Source of the DNA: Thiosocius sp942490985
Lineage (GTDB): Bacteria; Pseudomonadota; Gammaproteobacteria; Chromatiales; Chromatiaceae
NCBI GenBank assembly: GCA_942490985.1
Contig: CALNYW010000001.1
Location: 248,001 to 312,000, forward strand
DNA length: 64,000 bases
Direction: 5' to 3'
A program made the position numbers and the translations under genes. The number at the start of each line of letters is the position of its first letter. Position 1 is the first letter of the stretch. Shown piece after piece: positions 1 through 6,685 of the stretch. The notes beneath the pieces were generated by a model. The model saw only the letters and a program-made list of their open reading frames with translations. It did no database searches and was not told the DNA's origin.

Positions 1-1086
1 ACGCAGGATGTCGACCTCGAGCGGGATGCGGGTCAGCAGTCCATACAAGATCCCGGCAAACACGATCGACAGAATCGTCGCGTAGACCAGGATCCGGGGG
101 CGCAGGATCTTGGTCTGTTTGCCTTGCAGTGTGTTTTCGGTGGTGTATTTCACCAGGCCGCGCGGATAGCCCATTTTGTCCATGACCTCGTCGCAGACAT
201 CGATGCAGGCGGCACAGCCGATACACTGGTACTGCAGGCCATCACGGATATCGATACCCACAGGGCATACCTGGACGCACAGGCCGCAGTCGATGCAGTC
301 ACCGAGCCCAACCTCGGCCGATGGTGTATTGCGCTTCCTGGAGCCACGCGGGTCGCCACGCTTCTCGTCGTAAGAAATGATCAGGGTGTCATGGTCAAAC
401 ATGACGCTCTGGAAGCGCGCATAGGGGCACATGTAGATGCAGACCTGTTCGCGCATGAATCCGGCGTTGCCATAGGTGGCAAAACCATAAAAGAAGATCC
501 AAAAGGTTTCCCAGGGTCCGAGGTTCCAGACGAGGACCGCATCCCAGAGCTCACGGATAGGGGTGAAGTAGCCGACAAAGGTGAAACCGGTCCACAGTGA
601 AAACGCCAGCCACAGGGCGTGTTTGGTCGTCTTCACCGCGAAATACGATCCGTCACGAGGACCTTGATCGCGTTTTTTCTGTTTCCGCGAGCCGCCTTCG
701 ACTTTCTGCTCAATCCACAGATAGATCTCTGTCCATACCGTCTGGGGGCAGGCGTAGCCGCACCAGAGACGTCCCGCCAGCGCTGTAAACATAAACAACG
801 AAAACGCCGCGATCAGCAGCATCATCGAGAGCAGAAAGAAGTCCTGTGGCCACAGGGTCAGTCCGAAGATGTGGAATTTCCGGGCCGGCAGGTCAAACAG
901 CACGGCTTGCTGGCCGTCCCAATTTATCCATGCCAAGCCGTAAAAAGTGCCGAGTAGCGCGACCATGGCGCCTATGCGCAGCGCGGCAAACACACCGTGA
1001 ACTTCGCGCACATAGATTTTTTCGCGTTTTTTATAGAGCTCCTCTTCGATGGAAGCGTCGTTTTGGTTGGCGGTAGGTTCGGACAT
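1..1086 (-). CDS. ccoG: CcoG, cbb3 oxidase accessory ferredoxin-like membrane protein (partial, 3' end outside window)
   Basis: Polytopic membrane iron-sulfur protein of the CcoG/FixG/RdxA family, which in studied bacteria reduces copper for assembly of the cbb3-type oxidase. The visible 362 residues have membrane segments near 35-55, 75-100 and 150-185, the family sequence GRLWCGYACPQTVW around residue 100, and two 4Fe-4S motifs, CIDCGLCVQVCP and CIGCAACIDVC, near 260-305. The ATG at 1086-1084 begins MSEPTANQND. The C-terminal part (usually a last membrane helix and an Ig-like periplasmic domain) lies outside the window. It follows the ccoNOQP genes on the same strand, as is usual. Confidence 0.93.
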   Translation of the reverse strand, partial: MSEPTANQNDASIEEELYKKREKIYVREVHGVFAALRIGAMVALLGTFYGLAWINWDGQQAVLFDLPARKFHIFGLTLWPQDFFLLSMMLLIAAFSLFMFTALAGRLWCGYACPQTVWTEIYLWIEQKVEGGSRKQKKRDQGPRDGSYFAVKTTKHALWLAFSLWTGFTFVGYFTPIRELWDAVLVWNLGPWETFWIFFYGFATYGNAGFMREQVCIYMCPYARFQSVMFDHDTLIISYDEKRGDPRGSRKRNTPSAEVGLGDCIDCGLCVQVCPVGIDIRDGLQYQCIGCAACIDVCDEVMDKMGYPRGLVKYTTENTLQGKQTKILRPRILVYATILSIVFAGILYGLLTRIPLEVDILR

Positions 1087-1103
1087 GTTCTGCTTTTCCG
1101 TGC

Positions 1104-1397
1104 TCAGGAATCGATTTGCGGTTTGGACGGACGGTGGGTTGGCCGACGGAAATAACACGTCATCGCGCAGCTGATCGAGGTCAGTAACCAGAAGCCGAAG
1201 AAGCCGATGGTGTACCCGCCGGTCCGGGTCAGGCTAGGGAAACCGCTAATCCGCCCGAGTTCAGTCGGATCGAACAGTGAGAAGAACACGATGGTCCCGG
1301 CGCTCGCCGTGATGAATGAAGGCCACATCACCGAAACGATCTGCTGAACGATGGGCAGTTGATTTTTGTCGGCTTGTGTCGCGGGCTGAGTGGACAT
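1104..1397 (-). CDS. small two-helix membrane protein between ccoP and ccoG
   Basis: A 97-residue protein with two likely membrane helices, near residues 22-43 and 61-84, joined by a short loop with a GRISGFPS stretch. I do not recognise the family. It starts 18 bases upstream of ccoG on the same strand and is separated from ccoP by a 210-base gap holding a large stem-loop. The position suggests a helper in cbb3 oxidase assembly or stability, similar in size to other small oxidase-associated proteins, but this is inference from context only. Confidence 0.7.
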   Translation of the reverse strand: MSTQPATQADKNQLPIVQQIVSVMWPSFITASAGTIVFFSLFDPTELGRISGFPSLTRTGGYTIGFFGFWLLTSISCAMTCYFRRPTHRPSKPQIDS

Positions 1398-1522
1398 GGT
1401 GCGTTCCTTAACGTGTTGGACGGTTCAAGTTTGCAGCGAACGATGGGGTTTCGGCTGGCTGCAGAGAGCATCAGCGGGGTTCAATAGCGGCCAACAGCCG
1501 AGGTCAATAGATCACAAAATAA

Positions 1523-1592
1523 TGGCCCCGGCGAGGGCCAGAAGTCGTTGATAATCCGCATTATCTTCGACATTCCAGCCCGGCCGGGGCCA
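1523..1592 (-). terminator. large symmetric stem-loop after ccoP, possible terminator or attenuator
   Basis: A perfect 10-base inverted repeat, TGGCCCCGGC at 1523-1532 and GCCGGGGCCA at 1583-1592, encloses a second inverted repeat with the same centre (GTCG-tt-GATAAT, CCGC loop, ATTATC-tt-CGAC). It lies 16 bases past the ccoP stop. On the minus strand it is followed by TTATTTTG, a weak U-rich tract. It could end ccoNOQP transcription or lower expression of the downstream small gene and ccoG. Confidence 0.5.
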
Positions 1593-1607
1593 GCACGGTA
1601 CCGCTTA

Positions 1608-2507
1608 CTACTGCGATAAGCTGTAGACGTATGCGGTCAGCAGATGGATCTTGTCCTTGCCGAGCAATTCCTCATGCCCAGGCATGACGCCATTGCGGCC
1701 GCCGACAATGCTTTGCTTGATGGTGCCGAGGCTGGCGCCATAAACCCAGGTCTTGTCGGTCAGGTTCGGCGCACCAAGGATCTGGTTGCCTTTGCCGTCC
1801 ATCCCATGACAGGCGATGCAGCCCGAGGTTAGGAAGGCCTCTTTGCCCGCTTCCGCTTTCGCGGCATCCGCGTTGCGTCCTGACATGCTGACGACGTAGT
1901 TGGCCAGGTTGTCGACCGTGGCTTCATCGAGGTGCGCATGGGCCGGCATTACGCCGTTTCGGCCTACCGCGATGGAAACCCGAATCTGCTCCTCGGTGCC
2001 GCCCCACAGCCAATCATCGTCCATCAGGTTGGGGAAGCCACGTGCGCCGCCGGCATCCGACCCGTGGCACTGCATGCAGTAAGTCAGGAACAGGCGTTTA
2101 CCCATATCGCGCGCTTCCTGGTACTCAGGCTGGGTTGCGAGATCAGCCACGGCGACCGCGGCATACTGCTCGTAGATCGGATCGTATTTCTCAGCGGCCT
2201 TGGCCATTTCCGCCTCGTACTGACTGCCATGCGACGACCAGCCGAGCATGCCCTGGAACTTGCCCAGACCGGGATAGAGGGCGAGGTAGCCAGCGGCGAA
2301 AACCAGTGTGATGTAAAACAGCCATAGCCACCAGCGTGGCAGCGGGTTGTTGAACTCCTGCAGGTCGCCATCCCAGGTGTGACCGGTCACGTCGCCCTGC
2401 GCGGATTCGCCTGCGCGCTTCTTCATGGTCCAGCGGATCAGCCAGAAGCAGCCAAGGATGTTCAGCACAGTGAGAACGATGATCCAAAGACTCCAGAACT
2501 CGGTCAT
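1608..2507 (-). CDS. ccoP: cbb3-type cytochrome c oxidase subunit III (dihaem c)
   Basis: Membrane-anchored dihaem cytochrome c subunit of the cbb3 oxidase; it passes electrons from periplasmic cytochromes to CcoO and CcoN. The 299-residue protein has an N-terminal helix at about 5-28, a second at about 58-78, and two haem c motifs, CMQCH at 144-148 and CIACH at 230-234, each followed by a Met in a GVMP motif (possible sixth ligand) near 185-190 and 255-260. Its ATG overlaps the ccoQ stop (ATGA), indicating translational coupling. Confidence 0.97.
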   Translation of the reverse strand: MTEFWSLWIIVLTVLNILGCFWLIRWTMKKRAGESAQGDVTGHTWDGDLQEFNNPLPRWWLWLFYITLVFAAGYLALYPGLGKFQGMLGWSSHGSQYEAEMAKAAEKYDPIYEQYAAVAVADLATQPEYQEARDMGKRLFLTYCMQCHGSDAGGARGFPNLMDDDWLWGGTEEQIRVSIAVGRNGVMPAHAHLDEATVDNLANYVVSMSGRNADAAKAEAGKEAFLTSGCIACHGMDGKGNQILGAPNLTDKTWVYGASLGTIKQSIVGGRNGVMPGHEELLGKDKIHLLTAYVYSLSQ

Positions 2508-2680
2508 GACAGGTTCTCCTTCTTGATGGTCGCCTTATGCTGAGCCTCGTCAGCGAAGGGTAGGTTTGCGGCCTCGTCGAAGGACTTCTTGCGACGCTTG
2601 CTGTAGGCCCAAAAAACGATCCCAACGAACAGGATCAGCAGCAACAGGGTGTGCCATGCACGTATGTCGTTAAGTTCCAT
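2504..2680 (-). CDS. ccoQ: cbb3 oxidase subunit CcoQ
   Basis: A 58-residue single-span protein starting MELNDIRAW, with one membrane helix at about 10-27 followed by a basic SKRRKK stretch and an acidic tail, typical of CcoQ/FixQ, which stabilises CcoP in the oxidase. The ATG at 2680-2678 is five bases past the ccoO stop. A GTG twelve bases further upstream would overlap ccoO and is less likely. The 3' end overlaps ccoP by four bases. Confidence 0.9.
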   Translation of the reverse strand: MELNDIRAWHTLLLLILFVGIVFWAYSKRRKKSFDEAANLPFADEAQHKATIKKENLS

Positions 2681-2685
2681 AACGA

Positions 2686-3345
2686 TCACCACTGCTTCGA
2701 CGCAAGACCGAGACCTTGCAGATAGGCGACCAGGGCCTCCGCCTCGGTTGCCATGCGCTTGCCGCCTTCAACACTGAGGTCGGTGACCATCAGGGCCTCT
2801 TTCGCGTTGGCCATCTCTTCCTCGGTATACAATTCACACTTCGGGCAGGTGGCGCCTACCGCGATGTTCAGCGCAGCCATCTTCGCGGGCGTATCCGCGC
2901 CAGTCAGTTGCGTATCCGAAAGCCAGGGATAGGCCGGCATGTTCGACTCTGGTACGACGTCGCGCGGGTTGATGAGGTGCACGTAGTGCCACTCGTCGCT
3001 GTAGCGACCGCCAACGCGAGCCAGATCAGGCCCAGTGCGCTTGGAGCCCCACTGGAAGGGATGGTCATAGACCGACTCCCCAGCCAGCGAGTAGTGCCCG
3101 TAACGCTCGGTTTCGGCACGGAAAGGCCGGATCATTTGCGAATGGCAGTTGTAACAACCCTCGCGAACGTAGACGTCCCGACCTTCGAGATGCAGTGCGC
3201 TGTACTTCTTGACGCCCGGAGCCGGCTCTGTGGTTTCCGTCAGGAAGAACAGCGGCACGATCTCGACCAGGCCGCCGACACTGATCACCAGGATGACCAA
3301 TATCGCCAGCAGGCCGACGTTCTTTTCAACGACTTCATGTGACAT
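2686..3345 (-). CDS. ccoO: cbb3-type cytochrome c oxidase subunit II (monohaem c)
   Basis: Membrane-anchored monohaem cytochrome c subunit. The start is set at MSHEVVEKN because an AAGGAG ribosome binding site precedes it by nine bases; a longer reading frame extends into ccoN but lacks family character. The 219-residue protein has one helix at about 11-36 and the CcoO signature CYNCHSQMIRPF, with haem motif C64-C67-H68. It lies 19 bases downstream of ccoN. Confidence 0.97.
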   Translation of the reverse strand: MSHEVVEKNVGLLAILVILVISVGGLVEIVPLFFLTETTEPAPGVKKYSALHLEGRDVYVREGCYNCHSQMIRPFRAETERYGHYSLAGESVYDHPFQWGSKRTGPDLARVGGRYSDEWHYVHLINPRDVVPESNMPAYPWLSDTQLTGADTPAKMAALNIAVGATCPKCELYTEEEMANAKEALMVTDLSVEGGKRMATEAEALVAYLQGLGLASKQW

Positions 3346-3364
3346 TTGTCGGTACTCCTTGAGA

Positions 3365-4795
3365 TCAGTGGGCTGCTGCTGGAATGGCGTCGTCGGCATC
3401 TGCCACGCGACCACCAGCAGCGGTTTTCCAGGTGTTGTAAGCCATGAAGAACATGCCGAGTAAGAACAAGGCACCGCCCAGCAGACGCACGTAGTAGAAC
3501 GGATAGGTACGCTCGACGGACTCGATGAACGAGTAGGTGAGGGTGCCGTCTGCGTTCACCGCACGCCACATCAGGCCCTGCATGACACCGGCGATCCACA
3601 TCGCGGCGATGTAAAGCACGACCCCAATGGTTGCCGTCCAGAAATGGACCTCAACGAGTTTCATGCTGGCCATCTGAACCTTGCCGAACAAGCGAGGAAT
3701 CAGGTAGTACAGCGAGCCGATCGAGACCATGGCGACCCAACCTAACGCGCCGGAATGCACGTGGCCGACGGTCCAGTCGGTGTAGTGAGACAATGCGTTG
3801 ACGGTCTTGATCGACATCATCGGTCCTTCAAAGGTCGACATGCCGTAGAACGATAGTGAGACGATCAGGAACTTCAGTACCGGGTCGGTGCGCAGCTTAT
3901 GCCAAGCGCCTGACAGGGTCATGATCCCATTGATCATGCCGCCCCAGGAGGGTGCCAGCAGAATCAACGAGAACACCATGCCAACCGACTGTGCCCAATC
4001 AGGCAGCGCGGTGTAGTGCAGGTGGTGCGGGCCAGCCCACATATAGGTGGAAACCAACGCCCAGAAGTGCACGACGGAAAGGCGATACGAATAGACCGGC
4101 CGTTCTGCCTGTTTCGGAATGAAGTAGTACATCATGCCCAGGAAGGCCGTGGTCAGGAAGAAGCCAACCGCGTTATGGCCGTACCACCACTGCACCATCG
4201 CATCGATGGCGCCGGGATAGAAGCTGTAGCCCTTGGTCAGGGTGGCCGGGATGAAGGCGCTGTTGACCAGGTGCAACACCGCAATGGTCAGGATGTAGGC
4301 ACCGAAGAACCAATTCGCGACGTAGATGTGCGAAACCTTGCGCTTCACGATCGTGCCGAAGAATACGATCGCGTAGGAGACCCAGACCGCGGTGATCAGA
4401 AGATCGATCGGCCACTCCAGCTCGGCGTATTCCTTGCCACTGGTGATGCCGAGCGGCAGGGTGATCGCAGCGAGTACGATGACCAACTGCCAACCCCAGA
4501 AGGTGAAAGCAATCAGCGGACCACCAAACAGGCGTGCCTGGTTCGTGCGTTGGACGACGTAGTACGACGTTGCAAACAGGGCCGATCCGCCAAAGGCGAA
4601 GATAACGGCGTTGGTATGCAACGGACGCAAACGTCCGTAGCTCAACCAAGAAATCCCGTCCCAAAGGAACAGGTCCGGGAATGCCAGCTGAGCAGCGACA
4701 ATGACGCCGACGAGCATCCCAACGATGCCCCAAACGACGGTCATGATCGAAAACTGGCGCACGACCTTATAGTTATAGGTGGTCTGTGACTCCAT
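3365..4795 (-). CDS. ccoN: cbb3-type cytochrome c oxidase catalytic subunit I
   Basis: Catalytic haem-copper subunit that reduces oxygen with high affinity and pumps protons. The 476-residue, about 12-helix protein carries conserved subunit I stretches: HTNAVIFAFGG near 60 (haem b His), WWYGHNAVGFFLT near 210 (CuB and cross-linked Tyr region), and HYTDWTVGHVHSGALGW near 340 (haem and CuB His). It is the first gene of the ccoNOQP operon, with an FNR-type site about 100 bases upstream of its ATG. Confidence 0.98.
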   Translation of the reverse strand: MESQTTYNYKVVRQFSIMTVVWGIVGMLVGVIVAAQLAFPDLFLWDGISWLSYGRLRPLHTNAVIFAFGGSALFATSYYVVQRTNQARLFGGPLIAFTFWGWQLVIVLAAITLPLGITSGKEYAELEWPIDLLITAVWVSYAIVFFGTIVKRKVSHIYVANWFFGAYILTIAVLHLVNSAFIPATLTKGYSFYPGAIDAMVQWWYGHNAVGFFLTTAFLGMMYYFIPKQAERPVYSYRLSVVHFWALVSTYMWAGPHHLHYTALPDWAQSVGMVFSLILLAPSWGGMINGIMTLSGAWHKLRTDPVLKFLIVSLSFYGMSTFEGPMMSIKTVNALSHYTDWTVGHVHSGALGWVAMVSIGSLYYLIPRLFGKVQMASMKLVEVHFWTATIGVVLYIAAMWIAGVMQGLMWRAVNADGTLTYSFIESVERTYPFYYVRLLGGALFLLGMFFMAYNTWKTAAGGRVADADDAIPAAAH

Positions 4796-4894
4796 TACGC
4801 GTCTCCGAAAGTCAAAGATTAGGAAGCGGTCGAGTTCACGAAGAAACGTAAATCAACCTGAGTGCGGAGACTAAATTAGTAGGCGGGTCGTGCT

Positions 4895-4908
4895 TTGATC
4901 TGGGTCAA
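4895..4908 (-). promoter_or_regulatory. FNR-type box upstream of ccoN
   Basis: TTGATCTGGGTCAA matches the FNR consensus TTGAT-N4-ATCAA with one mismatch. The centre is about 106 bases before the ccoN ATG, a distance compatible with activation at about -41.5 if the leader is about 65 bases. The adjacent fnr gene encodes a protein with the FNR recognition helix. Confidence 0.7.
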
Positions 4909-4951
4909 CTTGAGTGACCGCTAATACAACGCAAGGGTTTTTGTCGCTTTT

Positions 4952-4971
4952 GAATTGAGCTATGTCAATTC
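4952..4971. promoter_or_regulatory. perfect 7-base inverted repeat, second FNR-like half-site pair or fnr terminator stem
   Basis: GAATTGA at 4952-4958 and TCAATTC at 4965-4971 form a perfect inverted repeat with a six-base spacer, directly after the fnr stop. The core TTGAG-N4-GTCAA is FNR-like with two mismatches. It could be a second, weaker site in the ccoN control region or part of a stem ending fnr. There is no T-run beside it on the minus strand. Confidence 0.4.
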
Positions 4972-5739
4972 TCAGGGTTTCGCTTGGTGTTGCTCGCAGG
5001 TGCCGGTGTGGTTAACCATCGCGCGTAGACGATCGATGTCGAGGATCTGCACGTGCTTGCGTTCGACCTTCAGGATGTGCTCATCCTGGAATCGGGTAAA
5101 CAAGCGACTGACGGTCTCGAGCGCCAAGCCGAGGTAGCTGCCGATCTCTTGGCGGGACATGCTCAGGAAAAAGTCTGTGGCGGAAAATCCGCGGCGTTTG
5201 AAACGCTCCGACAGGCTCAACAGAAAAGACGCTACGCGCTCCTCTGCGGTGCTGCGGCCCAACAGCGTCATCATCTCGGCTTCCTGACCTATCTCCTTGC
5301 TCAGCAAGCGAAACATCTGGTGTTGGAGGCTCGGGACGTTGGATGAGAGTTCTTCAAGTCGCTCAAACGGCAACTCGCAGATTGCGGTGGTCTCGAGCGC
5401 CCGTGCGGTGCAACCGTGCATGCCGTCTTGGATTGCATCGAGACCCAGGACCTCGCCGGGGAGATGAAAGCCGACGACTTGTTCGTCTCCGTCGTTGGTC
5501 TGGGTAAAGGTTTTGACCGCGCCGGTTTTGACGACGTACAGGCTGCGGAAACCTTCGCCCGAGCGGAACAGGTGATCGCCGCGCTGCAGCGGACGATTGC
5601 GCTTGACGATGGCATCAAGCCGGTCGACGTCTTCGGGTCGCAGTCCCATCGGTAGGCACAGCGTGGACAGCGTACAGTCGCGGCAAGCGACTTTGATCTT
5701 GTCGAGAGAGATCACGTTTTTGTCCATCTGGGCTGACAC
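4972..5739 (-). CDS. fnr: FNR-type oxygen-sensing transcription regulator
   Basis: Crp/Fnr family regulator of 255 residues. Four cysteines, C19, C22, C28 and C110, match the spacing of the 4Fe-4S ligands of E. coli FNR, so oxygen sensing by cluster disassembly is expected. A cyclic-nucleotide-like sensor fold (about 30-145) is followed by a dimer helix and a winged helix with SRQEIGSYLGLALETVSRLF near 195-215; the ETVSR recognition helix predicts binding to TTGAT-N4-ATCAA. Such a box lies upstream of the gene and another upstream of the neighbouring ccoN, so it probably controls both. Confidence 0.93.
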   Translation of the reverse strand: MSAQMDKNVISLDKIKVACRDCTLSTLCLPMGLRPEDVDRLDAIVKRNRPLQRGDHLFRSGEGFRSLYVVKTGAVKTFTQTNDGDEQVVGFHLPGEVLGLDAIQDGMHGCTARALETTAICELPFERLEELSSNVPSLQHQMFRLLSKEIGQEAEMMTLLGRSTAEERVASFLLSLSERFKRRGFSATDFFLSMSRQEIGSYLGLALETVSRLFTRFQDEHILKVERKHVQILDIDRLRAMVNHTGTCEQHQAKP

Positions 5740-5802
5740 CTCGGGAGAGTCAAATGCACTTAGGTCTTACGCGCCACAACTCCGCTTATTGTCGTACGGT
5801 TT

Positions 5803-5816
5803 TTGATCCTGATCAA
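5803..5816 (-). promoter_or_regulatory. perfect FNR box upstream of fnr
   Basis: TTGATCCTGATCAA is an exact match to the FNR consensus TTGAT-N4-ATCAA, centred about 70 bases before the fnr ATG. The position suggests autoregulation of fnr. It lies downstream of the terminator of the next gene, so it belongs to the fnr promoter. Confidence 0.8.
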
Positions 5817-5834
5817 TAACTAAGTCAACAAATC

Positions 5835-5868
5835 AAAAAAAACCCGTCCAAATTCAGGACGGGTTTTT
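5835..5868 (-). terminator. Rho-independent terminator of the sulfur-globule-like gene
   Basis: Stem CCCGTCC (5843-5849) and GGACGGG (5857-5863) with a seven-base loop, extended by A/T pairs. On the minus strand the stem is followed by eight T residues. It lies 16 bases beyond the stop of the glycine-rich protein gene. Confidence 0.85.
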
Positions 5869-5883
5869 CGTCAGGCGGGCTAA

Positions 5884-6348
5884 TTATTGGCCAGCCGGCG
5901 CCTCTGCCGGTGGTGCCGGCGGAGCCATCATCGGCGCGCCGTAGCCAGGGCCGTAGCCGCCGTAGCCTGGGCCGTAACCGCCGTAACCGTAGGGTGAGTT
6001 ATAGCCACCCATGTCGCTGTAACCGCGACCCCAACCGTCGCCAGCGCCGTAACCGGAGCCGTAACCGCGCATGTTGGTGTTACCGCGGCCGCTCATGTTC
6101 ATGCTGAAATCACCCGAGCCGGAACCCGAGCCGTCGCCCCAGCCGTCACCCCAGCCAGAGGTGTTGCCGTAGCCAGAACCTCGGTTGTAGGTGTTGCCGT
6201 AGCCACTGTTGCCACCCCACGGGCCGCCGCCGTAGCCAGGTCCGCCGCCGTAGCCCGGGCCGCCCCACCAAGCGCTGGCCGAGGACATCGTTAGTGCAGC
6301 AGCGCCTGCGACAACCGCAACGCCGAATGCTTTTGCAAACTTCCGCAT
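5884..6348 (-). CDS. secreted glycine/tyrosine-rich protein, sulfur globule protein-like
   Basis: A 154-residue secreted protein. A Sec signal peptide (basic MRKFAK, hydrophobic core, likely cleavage after SSASA at about residue 22) leads into a low-complexity mature region of Gly-Tyr-Trp-rich repeats (WWGGPGYGG, GYGNT, then GPGYGGYGPGYG) ending in a Pro/Ala tail. This composition matches sulfur globule envelope proteins (SgpA/B/C type) of purple sulfur and other sulfur-storing bacteria. The ATG at 6348 was chosen because AAGGAG lies eight bases before it; a GTG three codons upstream would overlap that site. It has its own terminator. Another Gly-rich surface protein is possible. Confidence 0.6.
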   Translation of the reverse strand: MRKFAKAFGVAVVAGAAALTMSSASAWWGGPGYGGGPGYGGGPWGGNSGYGNTYNRGSGYGNTSGWGDGWGDGSGSGSGDFSMNMSGRGNTNMRGYGSGYGAGDGWGRGYSDMGGYNSPYGYGGYGPGYGGYGPGYGAPMMAPPAPPAEAPAGQ

Positions 6349-6685
6349 TTGGATCACTCCTTAAAGTGCGTGTGTCAAAATTTCATTAGCTTCCTTGCAG
6401 CGACCTCGCTCCCCGTTTGAAATCAACAAGCGCAGCCGGCACAGACTCGGACTCCGTCATCCCGAGCGACAGTCACTATAGACTACTTGAGTTGGCGCCA
6501 CTAGCTGTTCTTTAAACGATCCTCTGTCCATCTAACGTATTGGAATATAACGCATTGATAATGGTTGCCTTGTTGAGGGTTGCAACCGTTGACCACTCAT
6601 CGCGGATGTTTTCCATTGAGGCGAACCCGCCCATCTGGTAGTTTTTAGTCCCGTCCGTACATCACCCCTCTGAGCCCAGTGGCAC
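6349..6685. other. intergenic control region between the sulfur-globule-like gene and pyrG
   Basis: About 340 bases with no convincing gene. It must carry the divergent promoters. Features seen are the AAGGAG of the minus-strand gene, an AT-rich stretch around 6536-6560, and a GGTTGCAACC palindrome at about 6578-6587. No FNR box or hairpin with a T-run was found. Confidence 0.5.

Noticed and set aside
4016..4789. 257-codon plus-strand frame opposite ccoN
   Set aside because: Antisense to a certain gene, with hydrophilic low-information sequence and no motif.
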